Shown here piece after piece: positions 36,789 to 45,170 of a stretch of DNA of 64,000 bases. The position numbers and the translations under genes are program-made. Positions within the stretch are counted from its first letter, which is position 1. Every line of letters begins with the position of its first letter. The notes under the pieces were generated by a model. That model worked only from the letters and a program-made list of their open reading frames with translations. It searched no databases and had not been told where the DNA came from. The stretch comes from Saccharopolyspora oryzae (GTDB lineage: Bacteria > Actinomycetota > Actinomycetes > Mycobacteriales > Pseudonocardiaceae): the NCBI RefSeq assembly GCF_027853915.1, contig NZ_JAQGLA010000008.1:62001-126000 (forward strand). The letters run 5' to 3'.

Positions 36789-38796
36789 CGCTTCCCTTCC
36801 CGTTGGCCCCCAGCCCGCGCCGCGTGGCGCCGGGCATCGAGGCCAGCTGCTGCTTCTTCTTCTGGCGGATGCGGTCGGAGGACTCCAGCTGCCACGGCAC
36901 GCTGGTGACCATCACACCCGGCTGGAACAGCAGCCGGCTCTTGAGCCGCAGCGCGCTCTGGTTGTGCAGCAGCTGCTCCCACCAGTGCCCCACCACATAC
37001 TCCGGGATGAACACCGTCACCACGTCGCGGGGGCTGTCCCGGCGGATCCGCTTGACGTACTCCAGCACCGGCCGGGTGATCTCCCGGTACGGCGATTCCA
37101 GCACCTTCAGCGGCACCGGCAGGTTCTCCGCGTGCCACTGGGCGGTCAGCGCCCGGGTGTCCTCGTCGTCGACGTTGACCGTCACGCCCTCCAGCACGTC
37201 GGGCCGGGTGGCGCGGGCGTAGCCGATAGCCCGCATCGTCGGCAGGTGCAGCTTGGAGACCAGGACCAGCGCGTGGTTGCGCGAGGGCAGCACCCCGTCG
37301 GTCTCCTGCCGCGTGAGCTCCTCGGCCACCCGGTCGTAGTGCCGGTGGATGGCGGTCATCAGCACGTAGATGGCGGCCATCGCGGCGATCGCGATCCAGG
37401 CGCCGTGGGTGAACTTGGTGATCAGCACGATCACCAGCACGCTGGCCGTCATCGCCAGGCCGAAGGTGTTGATCGCCTGCGCGCGCCGCATCTGGGACCG
37501 GGTCTGCGGGTCCTCCTCGGTGCGCAGCTTCCGGTTCCAGTGCCGGATCATGCCGCTCTGGCTGAGCACGAACGACACGAACACGCCGACGATGTAGAGC
37601 TGGATCAGCCGGGTGACCTCGGCCTGGAAGGCGAACACCAGGATGATCGCGCCGACGGCCAGGAACACGATGCCGTTGGAGAAGGCCAGCCGGTCCCCGC
37701 GGGTGTGCAGCTGCCGCGGCAGGAACCGGTCCTGCGCCAGGATCGACCCGAGCACCGGGAAACCGTTGAACGCGGTGTTGGCGGCCAGCACCAGGATGAG
37801 CCCGGTGAAGAACACGAGGTACCACACGCCCGGCGGGAAGCCGTGGAAGACGGCCCCGGCCAGCTGCGCGACCAGCGTCTTCTGCTGGTAGCCCTCGGGC
37901 GCGCCGGTCAACTGCGTCGCCGGGTCCTCGACGAACACGACACCGGTGACCCGGGCCATCCACAGCAACCCGAGCAGCATGATCACGGCGATGCTGCCCA
38001 TCAGCGCCAGCGTGGTGGCCGCGTTGCGCGACTTCGGCTTGCGGAACGCCGGCACGCCGTTGCTGATCGCCTCCACACCCGTCAACGCCGCGCTGCCGGA
38101 GGAGAACGCCCGCAGCGCGACGAACGCGAACGCCACCCCGGCCATCTGGCTCTCGTCCGGAATCACCCCGAAACCGGCGCTCTCGGCGCGCAGCTCGGTG
38201 CCGAGCACGTAGGTCTGGAACAGGCCCCAGAGGATCATGCCGATGATCCCGATGATGAACGCGTAGGTCGGGATCGCGAAAAGCGAACCGGACTCCCGGA
38301 CACCGCGCAGGTTCATCGCGGTCAGCAGCACGATCGCGCCGACCGCGAACAGCACCTTGTGCTCGGCCACGAACGGGATCACCGAGCCGATGTTGGCCGC
38401 CGCCGAGGAGATCGAGACCGCGACGGTGAGGATGTAGTCGACCAGCAGCGCGCTGGCCACCACCAAGCCCCAGCGGCGCCCGTGGTTGACGCTGGCGACC
38501 TCGTAGTCGCCGCCGCCCGAGGTGTAGACGCGCACGTTCTGCCGGTACGACGCGACCACCGTGATCATCACGATCGCCACCAGCAGCCCGATCCACGGGC
38601 TCATCGCGAACGCCGAAACACCCGCCACCGAGAGCACCAGCAGGATCTCTTCGGGGGCGTAGGCGACGCTGGACATGGCGTCGGAGGAGAACACCGGCAG
38701 CGCGATGCGCTTGGGCAGCAAGGTGTGCGCGAGGCGGTCGCTGCGGAAGGGTTGACCGACGATCAACCGTTTCGCTGCGGTTGCGAGCTTGGACAC
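36760..38796 (-). CDS. APC-family permease, KimA-like potassium transporter
   Basis: 678 residues from GTG 38796. The first 470 residues hold about 12 membrane helices. The opening LPVFSSDAMSSVAYAPEEILLVL matches KimA (YdaO), the high-affinity K+/H+ symporter of Bacillus, and SGGGDYEVASVNHG follows. A cytoplasmic C-terminal domain of about 190 residues (NHALVLVSKLHLPTMRAIGYA ...) corresponds to the regulatory domain of KimA. It is divergent from ceoBC, which encode regulatory subunits of K+ uptake. This supports a potassium role over amino-acid transport. Confidence 0.82.
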   Translation of the reverse strand: MSKLATAAKRLIVGQPFRSDRLAHTLLPKRIALPVFSSDAMSSVAYAPEEILLVLSVAGVSAFAMSPWIGLLVAIVMITVVASYRQNVRVYTSGGGDYEVASVNHGRRWGLVVASALLVDYILTVAVSISSAAANIGSVIPFVAEHKVLFAVGAIVLLTAMNLRGVRESGSLFAIPTYAFIIGIIGMILWGLFQTYVLGTELRAESAGFGVIPDESQMAGVAFAFVALRAFSSGSAALTGVEAISNGVPAFRKPKSRNAATTLALMGSIAVIMLLGLLWMARVTGVVFVEDPATQLTGAPEGYQQKTLVAQLAGAVFHGFPPGVWYLVFFTGLILVLAANTAFNGFPVLGSILAQDRFLPRQLHTRGDRLAFSNGIVFLAVGAIILVFAFQAEVTRLIQLYIVGVFVSFVLSQSGMIRHWNRKLRTEEDPQTRSQMRRAQAINTFGLAMTASVLVIVLITKFTHGAWIAIAAMAAIYVLMTAIHRHYDRVAEELTRQETDGVLPSRNHALVLVSKLHLPTMRAIGYARATRPDVLEGVTVNVDDEDTRALTAQWHAENLPVPLKVLESPYREITRPVLEYVKRIRRDSPRDVVTVFIPEYVVGHWWEQLLHNQSALRLKSRLLFQPGVMVTSVPWQLESSDRIRQKKKQQLASMPGATRRGLGANGKGSGDRKTGLDR

Positions 38797-38976
38797 GGCA
38801 CAGAGCGTAAGCGCAAACAGCGGCCAACTGGGTGGTTCTGCCGTCCGTTTTGCTAGCAGGTCACATCCCGGGGCCACCCCTGCCCACATCCGCACCTCAC
38901 CCGGTACGGTGCACCAGCCCGGAACCGGCCGCCGTTCCCGCAGCCCGGATCCGCGGCGCGCCAGGTACCGTCAGCA

Positions 38977-38994
38977 GACGATCGCGAGATCGTC
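38977..38994 (+). promoter_or_regulatory. Stem-loop at the predicted 5' end of the ceoBC mRNA
   Basis: GACGATC-GCGA-GATCGTC is a perfect 7-bp stem closed by a GNRA-type tetraloop. The candidate -10 TACCGT (38966-38971) would start the RNA almost exactly at the stem. It could stabilise the message. Confidence 0.4.
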
Positions 38995-39033
38995 GCAACG
39001 CCAGCACATCCCCGCAGCGAGGAGACGAAGCTC

Positions 39034-39699
39034 GTGCACGTGGTGATCATGGGATGCGGCCGGGTCGGGGCGTCCCTGGCCGCCGCCCTGCAACGGCTCG
39101 ATCACACCGTGGCTGTGGTCGACAAGGACCCCCAGTCGTTCCACCGACTGGGCAAGGACTTCCGAGGCCAGCAGGTCACCGGCAACGGCTTCGACCGGGA
39201 CATCCTGGTCGAAGCGGGCATCGAGCGGGCAGCGGCCTTCGCAGCCGTGTCCAACGGGGACAACTCCAACATCGTTTCGGCCCGCGTCGCCCGCGAGACC
39301 TTCGGCGTGGAGCACGTGGTCGCCCGGATCTACGACCCCAAGCGCGCCGAGGTCTACCAGCGCCTCGGAATCCCCACCGTGGCCACCGTTCCGTGGACCA
39401 CCGACCGGTTCCTGCGGATGCTGCTGCCCGAGGGCGTGGCCACCGCGTGGCGGGAGCCGTCCGGCACCGTCGCGGTCCTGCAGCTGCCGCTGCACGAGGA
39501 CTGGGTGGGGCACCGGGTGTCCGAGGTGGAATCCGCCATCGGCGCGCGGGTCGCGTTCATCACGCGGTTCGGCAACGGTGTGCTCCCGGAGGCCAAGACC
39601 GTCATCCAGGCCGACGACGTGGTCTACGTGGCCGCGCTGTCGGGCACCGTCACCGACGTCACGGCGGCTGCCCGCCGCACACCCGAGGAGAGCGAGTAA
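39034..39699 (+). CDS. ceoB: TrkA-family potassium uptake protein CeoB
   Basis: 221 residues. An RCK/KTN domain of the Rossmann type (VVIMGCGRVGASLAAALQRLDH, VVDKDPQSF), then a TrkA-C-like part (VAVLQLPLHEDWVGHRVSEVES). RCK proteins bind NAD(H) and gate potassium transporters. Start GTG after GAGGAGACG. Its stop overlaps the ceoC start (TAATG). Confidence 0.9.
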   Translation: MHVVIMGCGRVGASLAAALQRLDHTVAVVDKDPQSFHRLGKDFRGQQVTGNGFDRDILVEAGIERAAAFAAVSNGDNSNIVSARVARETFGVEHVVARIYDPKRAEVYQRLGIPTVATVPWTTDRFLRMLLPEGVATAWREPSGTVAVLQLPLHEDWVGHRVSEVESAIGARVAFITRFGNGVLPEAKTVIQADDVVYVAALSGTVTDVTAAARRTPEESE

Positions 39700-40364
39700 T
39701 GCGCATCGCGATCGCGGGCGCCGGCGCGGTCGGCCAGTCCATCGCGCGGGAGCTGCTCGAAGGCGACCACGAAGTCCTGCTCATCGAGCGCAGCGTGGCC
39801 AACTACCACCCGAGGAACATCCCGGACGCGGAGTGGATGCTGGCCGACGCCTGCGAGCTGGCCTCGCTGGAAGAAGCGGGGCTGGAGTCCTGCGACGTGG
39901 TCATCGCCGCCACCGGCGACGACAAGGTGAACCTGGTGGTCTCGCTGCTGTCGAAGACCGAGTTCGCGGTGCGCCGGGTCGTCGCCCGCGTCAACGACCC
40001 GCTCAACGAGTGGCTGTTCACCGAGGCCTGGGGCGTCGACGTCGCGGTGTCCACGCCCCGGATGCTGGCCGCGATGGTCGAGGAAGCGGTCAACGTCGGC
40101 GACCTGGTCCGGTTGATGACCCTGCGCCAGGGCCAGGCGAACCTGGTCGAGGTCACGCTGCCGGAGACCACGCCGCTGGCCGGGCGGCGGGTCCGCGAGC
40201 TGAAGCTGCCCGCGGACGCGGCGCTGGTCAGCATCCTGCGCGGCGGCCGGGTCATCGTGCCGCAGGCCGACGATCCGCTGGAGATCGGCGACGAACTGCT
40301 CTTCGTGGCCACCGCCGACGTCGAGCAGCAGATCCGAGCGATCATCCACGACAAGCAGGACTGA
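39699..40364 (+). CDS. ceoC: TrkA-family potassium uptake protein CeoC
   Basis: 221 residues, paralogue of CeoB. GAGAVGQSIARELLEGDH with the acidic strand end LLIERS suggests NAD binding; a TrkA-C domain follows (VEVTLPETTPLAGRRVRELKLP). The two proteins may form a hetero-oligomeric ring. The opposite-strand KimA-like permease is a likely partner. Confidence 0.9.
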   Translation: MRIAIAGAGAVGQSIARELLEGDHEVLLIERSVANYHPRNIPDAEWMLADACELASLEEAGLESCDVVIAATGDDKVNLVVSLLSKTEFAVRRVVARVNDPLNEWLFTEAWGVDVAVSTPRMLAAMVEEAVNVGDLVRLMTLRQGQANLVEVTLPETTPLAGRRVRELKLPADAALVSILRGGRVIVPQADDPLEIGDELLFVATADVEQQIRAIIHDKQD

Positions 40365-40394
40365 CCCGAAAACCACCCGATCGGGTGACATCTT

Positions 40395-40442
40395 CCGCAA
40401 GTTCAATGGAAATCGGACGTCCGATTTCCATTGAATTTGCGG
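40395..40442. terminator. Large TTTCAATTGAAA-family stem-loop after ceoC
   Basis: A 48-nt palindrome with 24-bp arms; the only irregularity is a G/T position that can wobble-pair in RNA. The arms read CCGCAAGTTCAATGGAAATC plus GGAC. Confidence 0.75.
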
Positions 40443-40460
40443 AACTCGTCCTCAGACAAG

Positions 40461-40522
40461 AGAGCGGGGTCGTGAGTGCGGAAGCCGGTTGCAGCCGGTT
40501 CCAGCGCTCACGACCCCGCTCT
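40461..40522. terminator. GTGAGC-family element 3
   Basis: A perfect 16-bp stem (AGAGCGGGGTCGTGAG) around a 30-nt loop holding the direct repeat GCCGGTT. It follows the preceding palindrome and lies between convergent ceoC and the DUF3159 gene. Confidence 0.65.
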
Positions 40523-40533
40523 GGTTCGAGATC

Positions 40534-41271
40534 TCAGCTGAGGGACGGGTTGGAGCGGATCGCGGGGGTTTCCTCCGCGTCGGTCTTCTCCTGCTCCGCG
40601 ACCTTCGCCGCGCGGCGGATCGCCCACACCGTGACGATCAGCGCCAGGCCGGTCAGCGGGTAGCCCATCGCGATCCGGGCGAAGGCCAGCCAACCGGTCT
40701 GGTCGGCGTCGTAGAGCCACTGCTGCACGACGTACTTCGCGGCGAACACGGCGACCCACGCCAGCGTGGCCAGGTCGTAGCCGCGCAGCGCGCGCTTCTG
40801 CTTGCGCCAGGCGAAGCCCAGACCGTTCAGCGCCGACCAGGCGACGCCCACCAGCGGCCAGCGGGCCAGCACCGAGACCAGGAACAGCCCGCCGTAGATC
40901 AGGCTCGTCCAGATGCCCAGCAGGAAGAAGCCCTTGGCGTCACCGGAGCGGTAGGCGATGAACGAGCACACCGCCACCCCGATCACGCCGGAGATGGCCG
41001 GTTGCAGCGGTTCCTTGCGCACCAGCCGGAAGATCGCGATGGCCACCGCCACCCCGATCGCAGACCAGATCGCCGGCATCAGGCTCGTGAAGGAGCTGAC
41101 CACCACGAAGACGACGATGGGCACCGCGGAGTAGGCCAGTCCGCTGACCCCGCCCATCTGCTCCAGCAGGGTGTTCTCCGCTCCAGCGGCCTGCTGCTCG
41201 CCGGTGTCCGACTGCTTCTCGGCCGCGTCCTGGGCGGAGAGCCCGGCAGCCGCTGAATCGCGTTCGCTCAT
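40534..41271 (-). CDS. DUF3159 membrane protein
   Basis: 245 residues from ATG 41271, which overlaps the stop of the OB-fold gene. About six membrane helices (IVVFVVVSSFTSLMPAIWSAIGVAVAIAIF and others) with polar termini. The motif PLQPAISGVIGVAVCSFIAY and YRSGDAKGFFLLGIW are typical of DUF3159. Function unknown; the location matches Rv2693c in mycobacteria. Confidence 0.83.
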   Translation of the reverse strand: MSERDSAAAGLSAQDAAEKQSDTGEQQAAGAENTLLEQMGGVSGLAYSAVPIVVFVVVSSFTSLMPAIWSAIGVAVAIAIFRLVRKEPLQPAISGVIGVAVCSFIAYRSGDAKGFFLLGIWTSLIYGGLFLVSVLARWPLVGVAWSALNGLGFAWRKQKRALRGYDLATLAWVAVFAAKYVVQQWLYDADQTGWLAFARIAMGYPLTGLALIVTVWAIRRAAKVAEQEKTDAEETPAIRSNPSLS

Positions 41272-41645
41272 GCGGTGTTCTGCAACTCGTAGTAGGGGTT
41301 GTAAAGCACCTTGCGGCCGTCCCGGACCGCGATCCGGCCACTGGCCTTGATGATGCGACCCGGTTCGATGCCGGCGATCCGGCGGCGACCCAGCCACACC
41401 AGGGTGACGTCCTCGGTGCCGTCGTAGAGCTCGGCCTCCAGCGTCGGTGCCGACGCCTTCGGGCACAGCCCGACGCTGCGGACCCTCCCGAGCACGACGG
41501 CCTCCTGGCCGCACTTGCAGTCGCTGGCCGGCTGCGCCCCGCCGGCCTGGGACCGCTCCGACAGGTCGTCGGCGTCCAGCTCGGCGACGTCACTGGTCAA
41601 GCGCCGTACGAGGCGACGCCAGTAGCCGCCCTCGCTCTTGCTCAT
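41268..41645 (-). CDS. OB-fold nucleic-acid-binding domain protein
   Basis: 125 residues. The OB-fold spans about 45-120: AVVLGRVRSVGLCP, LEAELYDGTEDVTLVWLGRR, GRIIKASGRIAV, LYNPYYEL. Similar to the anticodon-binding-type OB-fold of stand-alone actinobacterial proteins. It is translationally coupled to DUF3159 (ATGA). The ligand is unknown. Confidence 0.82.
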   Translation of the reverse strand: MSKSEGGYWRRLVRRLTSDVAELDADDLSERSQAGGAQPASDCKCGQEAVVLGRVRSVGLCPKASAPTLEAELYDGTEDVTLVWLGRRRIAGIEPGRIIKASGRIAVRDGRKVLYNPYYELQNTA

Positions 41646-41975
41646 CTAGCGCTCCTGTGCGCCCTCGGGGCTCGACTCGCGCAGCCCGTGCACCCCCAGC
41701 GTAGCGGCCATCGGACGCCGGGTCCCGCCCCCGGCGGGATTGCGAACTTGATCGCTCGATCGGATCAACATCGAGGCTCGCTTGCTCTTCTTTGAAACGC
41801 CGCAGGCGTTTAGCCCACCCTCGACGCTTGCACCGCCGCGGGTTCTCAGGCGTCGTCTGACGAGGACAGCCCCAGCGCTGTGTATTGGTCATACATGAGT
41901 CGGGGATCCCGCAGCTCAGACGGCGTCTGAGGTTCCGCTACCCGCACCGCCACGCAAAACGAGTGAAGACAACTT
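41646..41975. other. 330-bp gene-free region with several palindromes
   Basis: Holds AAACGCC-GCA-GGCGTTT (41795-41811), CGTC-GTCT-GACG (41851-41862) and CTCAGACG-G-CGTCTGAG (41915-41931). These lie between the OB-fold start and the lysE stop, so they are the promoter of one gene and the end of another. A minus-strand reading frame here has codon usage unlike the neighbours and was not accepted. A small RNA is possible. Confidence 0.4.
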
Positions 41976-42605
41976 TCAGTTTTGGGACAGCGCGAGCGCC
42001 CCGCCCAGGCCGATCAGGGTGCTGCCGCTGACCACCTGCTGGCGCCGCCACCAGCGCGGGTTCCGCGCCAGCTTGGCCGCCAGCGGACCCGCGAACGCGG
42101 CCACCAGCAGGTCGGCCGACATGGCGAACACCACGAAGATCAGTCCGAGCACCAGGAACGCCACCGTCGCCGAGCCCTGCTCCGGGTGCACGAACTGCGG
42201 CAGGAAGGCGAGGAAGAACACGGCGGTCTTCGGGTTGAACAGCTCGGTGAAGAAGCCCTGCACCACCGCCGAGCCGCGCTGCCGCGGCGAGTCCTGGGCC
42301 TGCTCCCCTGCACCCTTGCGCAGCTCCCAGAGCGCGCGGGCGCCCAGGTAGACGAGATACGCCGCACCGATGAGCTTCACCACGGTGAACGCCACCGCCG
42401 AAGCCATCAGCAACGCCGAGAGACCGACGGCAGCCGCCAGCACGTGCACCGACGCCCCGAGGCCGTTGCCCAGCGCCGAGCGAACCCCTTCGCGGGAACC
42501 ACCGCGGATGCTCCGGGCCAGGACGTAGAGGATTCCGGGCCCCGGTGCGAAGGCGATCAGCAGCGCGGCACCCAGGTAGACCCACCATTCAGCAGCGTTC
42601 GGCAC
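41976..42605 (-). CDS. LysE family translocator
   Basis: 209 residues, six membrane helices. The N-terminal GAALLIAFAPGPGILYVLARSI contains the conserved APGP motif, and GFFTELFNPKTAVFFLAFLPQF the second conserved element of the LysE/RhtB superfamily. It exports amino acids or their derivatives; the substrate cannot be read from sequence. Confidence 0.9.
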   Translation of the reverse strand: MPNAAEWWVYLGAALLIAFAPGPGILYVLARSIRGGSREGVRSALGNGLGASVHVLAAAVGLSALLMASAVAFTVVKLIGAAYLVYLGARALWELRKGAGEQAQDSPRQRGSAVVQGFFTELFNPKTAVFFLAFLPQFVHPEQGSATVAFLVLGLIFVVFAMSADLLVAAFAGPLAAKLARNPRWWRRQQVVSGSTLIGLGGALALSQN

Positions 42606-42662
42606 CCGACCAACGTAGCGGCTCGGACGTCGCCCCGGCGCCGGGACGGCGTCCGAGTCCGG

Positions 42663-43301
42663 TCACTGCGGGGTCTGGCCGTTGGCCTCGGCCTGCTGCG
42701 CCTGCTGGATGTGGCGCTGGATCGCCTCCGGCAGCTCGATGGGCAGCGGGGTGCGCACCGGCATCGGGTCGGTGCCGCGCACCACGATCGTCTCGTCGAG
42801 CACCGCGTACAGCAGCTTCGCGCAGTCCTCCGCGGACTCGGCCGGTCCGGCCGCGACGCCGCGCAGCAGCCAGCGCGGGCCGTCCACGCCGATGAACCGC
42901 AGCGCGGCCTTCGGCGAATCGGCCACCAGCTCGAGGCCCCAGTCGCCCTCCTCGGTGTGCACCCGGGCGCCGTCCTTGCGCAGCTGCTCGGCGAGCTCGC
43001 CGCTGACCTCGTCCCAGAGGCCGCCGCTGCGCGGCGCGGCGAACGCGCTCACGGTCAGCCGACCGACCGGGGTGACCAGGTGCACAGCGCGCACCGGACC
43101 CGACGGGTCGACCTCGACCTGGAGCTGGCCGCCCTCGGGCACCGGCAACCGCACCGAGCCCAGGTCGAGGCGCTCCACCTCGTCCTCGGGCGCCTCGCTC
43201 TCGTCGAACGGCCCGCGCTCGACGACGTCCTCGGCTTCGACCGCTGACTCCTCAACCACGTCCTCGGCGCGCTTGCCCCGACCGCGGCCCAATCCGAACA
43301 T
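42663..43301 (-). CDS. DUF3710 domain protein
   Basis: 212 residues from ATG 43301. An acidic N-terminal stretch (about 15-45) precedes the domain: DLGSVRLPVPEGGQLQVEV, VHLVTPVGRLTVSAFAAPRSGGLWDEV, VDGPRWLLRGVAAGPA, VVRGTDPMPVRTPLPIELP. The family is actinobacterial and follows dut in mycobacteria as well (Rv2696c). Function unknown. Confidence 0.87.
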   Translation of the reverse strand: MFGLGRGRGKRAEDVVEESAVEAEDVVERGPFDESEAPEDEVERLDLGSVRLPVPEGGQLQVEVDPSGPVRAVHLVTPVGRLTVSAFAAPRSGGLWDEVSGELAEQLRKDGARVHTEEGDWGLELVADSPKAALRFIGVDGPRWLLRGVAAGPAESAEDCAKLLYAVLDETIVVRGTDPMPVRTPLPIELPEAIQRHIQQAQQAEANGQTPQ

Positions 43302-43305
43302 CCCC

Positions 43306-43797
43306 TCAGCCCTCCGTCCCGTGACCGGCCTCGGTTCCCGAGACCGCCAGCACCTGGTGCCCGCCGGTGGACCCGTAGCCCCCGGCGCCCCGCTGCGACG
43401 CGGGCAGCTCGTCGACCTCCTGGAACGCCGCGTGCTCGACCTTCTGCACGACGAGCTGGGCGATCCGGTCGCCGCGCTGCAGCGACAGCGAGTTGTCCCG
43501 ATCATGATTGATCAGGCAGACCTTGATCTCACCGCGGTACCCGGAATCGACCGTGCCCGGCGCGTTGACCACGCTCAAGCCCGCCTTGGCGGCCAGTCCG
43601 GAGCGCGGGTGCACGAAACCGGCGTAGCCCTCGGGCAGCGCCAGCGCGATGCCGGTGCCCACCACCGCGCGTTCGCCGGGTTCGAGCACCAGGTCGCTGG
43701 TCGTCACCAGGTCCGCGCCGGCGTCGCCGGGTTTGGCGTAGGACGGCAGCGGCACGTCGGGGTCAAGTCGGGTCAGCAGGACCTTCACGTTCGACAC
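43306..43797 (-). CDS. dut: Deoxyuridine 5'-triphosphate nucleotidohydrolase
   Basis: 163 residues from GTG 43797. Hydrolyses dUTP to dUMP. The five dUTPase motifs are present: [33 protein letters not shown], and the C-terminal [12 protein letters not shown] that closes over the nucleotide. TAGTCT 8 nt before the GTG indicates a leaderless message. It is divergent from the DUF3093 gene with 24 bp between starts, and followed by DUF3710 after 4 bp. Confidence 0.96.
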   Translation of the reverse strand: MSNVKVLLTRLDPDVPLPSYAKPGDAGADLVTTSDLVLEPGERAVVGTGIALALPEGYAGFVHPRSGLAAKAGLSVVNAPGTVDSGYRGEIKVCLINHDRDNSLSLQRGDRIAQLVVQKVEHAAFQEVDELPASQRGAGGYGSTGGHQVLAVSGTEAGHGTEG

Positions 43798-43821
43798 GGG
43801 CGGCGAGACTACCCTGAAGTC
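43798..43821. promoter_or_regulatory. Divergent leaderless promoters with overlapping -10 boxes
   Basis: AGACTACCCT (43806-43815) reads TACCCT on the plus strand, 6 nt before GTG 43822, and TAGTCT on the minus strand, 8 nt before GTG 43797. The two hexamers share two base pairs, so polymerase can occupy only one direction at a time. Confidence 0.6.
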
Positions 43822-44328
43822 GTGTCGGAAAGCGTAGAAGCGGCCAGCAGGAGCGGGGACTTGCCCGGTCAGGCGAAATCGACGGAGCCCCCGGTGTACC
43901 GGGAGCGGCTGTACGCGGCCTGGTGGTCCTGGCCGCTGCCCCTGATCGGCGCCGTGCTGATGGCCGCGCAGGTGCACATGGGCTACCCGGGCGTGCGGGC
44001 GTGGCTGCCGTACGTGGTGCTGGTGCCGCTGGCGATCGCCATCCCGCTGTGGCTGGGTCGCACCAAGGTGGAGGTCCGCGGCGGCGAGCTGTGGGTGGGT
44101 GACGCGCACCTGCCGCTGCGCTTCATCGACGAGGTCGAGGTCATCGCGCCGCAGGAGCAGCGCAAGGCGCTGGGGCCGGACCTGGATCCGGCCGCGTTCA
44201 TGGTGCACCGCTCCTCGATCCGCACGTCGGTGCGGATCTGGTTGGACGACGCGGACGACCCGACCCCGTACTGGGTGGTCAGCACGCGGCGCCCCGAAGA
44301 GCTCGTCGAGGCGCTGGGCAAGCGCTGA
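43822..44328 (+). CDS. DUF3093 membrane protein
   Basis: 168 residues from GTG 43822. Two membrane helices ([21 protein letters not shown] and [18 protein letters not shown]) are followed by a cytoplasmic domain: [25 protein letters not shown] and [26 protein letters not shown]. It corresponds to Rv2698. Function unknown. Confidence 0.87.
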   Translation: MSESVEAASRSGDLPGQAKSTEPPVYRERLYAAWWSWPLPLIGAVLMAAQVHMGYPGVRAWLPYVVLVPLAIAIPLWLGRTKVEVRGGELWVGDAHLPLRFIDEVEVIAPQEQRKALGPDLDPAAFMVHRSSIRTSVRIWLDDADDPTPYWVVSTRRPEELVEALGKR

Positions 44329-44353
44329 CCCGGTTCGGGCCGGGGAAAGAAAA

Positions 44354-44386
44354 CTGGGCACACGCCCTGCGTGTGCCCAGCCACTT
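44354..44386 (-). terminator. Rho-independent terminator between the DUF3093 and DUF4193 genes
   Basis: CTGGGCACACGC and GCGTGTGCCCAG pair perfectly over a 3-nt loop (44354-44380). On the minus strand the stem is followed by TTTTCTTT, a classic terminator for the DUF4193 gene. Confidence 0.75.
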
Positions 44387-44411
44387 CCCGGTTTCGTCGA
44401 CGTCTGCGTGC

Positions 44412-44711
44412 TCAGGCAGCGCAGTCGCGGCAGATGAACTGGCCGTTCTTGGTCTCGGCCAGTCGACTGCGGTGATGAACGAGGAAGCAGCTCGCGCACG
44501 TGAACTCGTCCGCCTGCTTGGGGAGGACCTTGACGGTCATCTCCTCGCCGGACAGGTCCGCACCCGGGAGTTCGAAGTTCTCCGCGATCGCCCCTTCGTC
44601 CTCGTCGACGACGCCCGATTGCGCATCGTTGCGTCGCGCCTTCAGCTCCTCCAACGAGTCCTCGGCCATGTCCTCGGACTCGCGGCGCGGAGCGTCGTAG
44701 TCGGTCGCCAT
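44412..44711 (-). CDS. DUF4193 domain protein
   Basis: 99 residues. A mostly acidic N-terminal part ([19 protein letters not shown]) is followed by a probable zinc site built from CASC and CRDC ([25 protein letters not shown]). The family is highly conserved in actinobacteria (Rv2699c) without known function. Shine-Dalgarno CAGGGGTGA. Confidence 0.87.
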   Translation of the reverse strand: MATDYDAPRRESEDMAEDSLEELKARRNDAQSGVVDEDEGAIAENFELPGADLSGEEMTVKVLPKQADEFTCASCFLVHHRSRLAETKNGQFICRDCAA

Positions 44712-45170
44712 CGTGATTCACCCCTGCGTTTGTGGAGACTGCAATGGTGTGCCGCTGGTAAACGTTCCAGGACCAGGATTTGTGCCCGGTGGCGCAGTGA
44801 TCGTGGTCTCGCCCTGCAACGCGTTCAGTTCCCCCGTTATGAGCGACTTGCCTCATCCGGCACTCCGTGAGGCGCCGAGAGGGTAGCTCATGGCGAATGC
44901 GCACATGCAGCAGGTCACCCATAGGTGTGGTGTTCACTGCATCCACAGCCTCCCGGAGATCGATCCGGCACGACATCCGGCTGTCGCCCTCGGTTGCCCG
45001 CCAGGACGTTCTGCGATGCCGTGCGCTGGCAATTCAGCTCGACCACATCGATTCAGCGGCGATTCCGGGCCCGCCGCGACACAGCAACGGCCTCCGGCGC
45101 CGCACGACGGGAGTTCTGCGCATAGGCTTGATCCAGTGCACTGGTAGGAGCATCCAAGGAGGGGCGGGAC
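44712..45170. other. 459-bp intergenic region between the DUF4193 gene and cei
   Basis: Divergent promoters are expected. CATAGGCTT near 45121 contains TAGGCT, a candidate -10 for cei. A plus-strand frame at 44890-45147 has a ribosome-site-like GAGAGGG, but only about 60% G+C at third positions (neighbours about 90%), so it is probably not a gene. Confidence 0.4.
45133..45144. promoter_or_regulatory. Palindrome in the cei leader
   Basis: CCAGTGCACTGG, a perfect 12-bp palindrome, just after the candidate -10 and about 27 bp before the cei start. Possible operator. Confidence 0.3.

Noticed and set aside
38797-39033. c-di-AMP (ydaO) riboswitch before the KimA-like gene
   Set aside because: The region is too short and I could not find the conserved motif elements; only a simple hairpin on the ceoBC side is present.
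41590-41892. 100-residue minus-strand frame
   Set aside because: Mostly overlaps the start of the OB-fold gene and crosses palindromes; codon use is not gene-like.
44890-45147. 85-residue plus-strand frame with a possible ribosome site
   Set aside because: Third-position G+C only about 60%, against about 90% in neighbours; no recognisable domain; it runs into the cei promoter.
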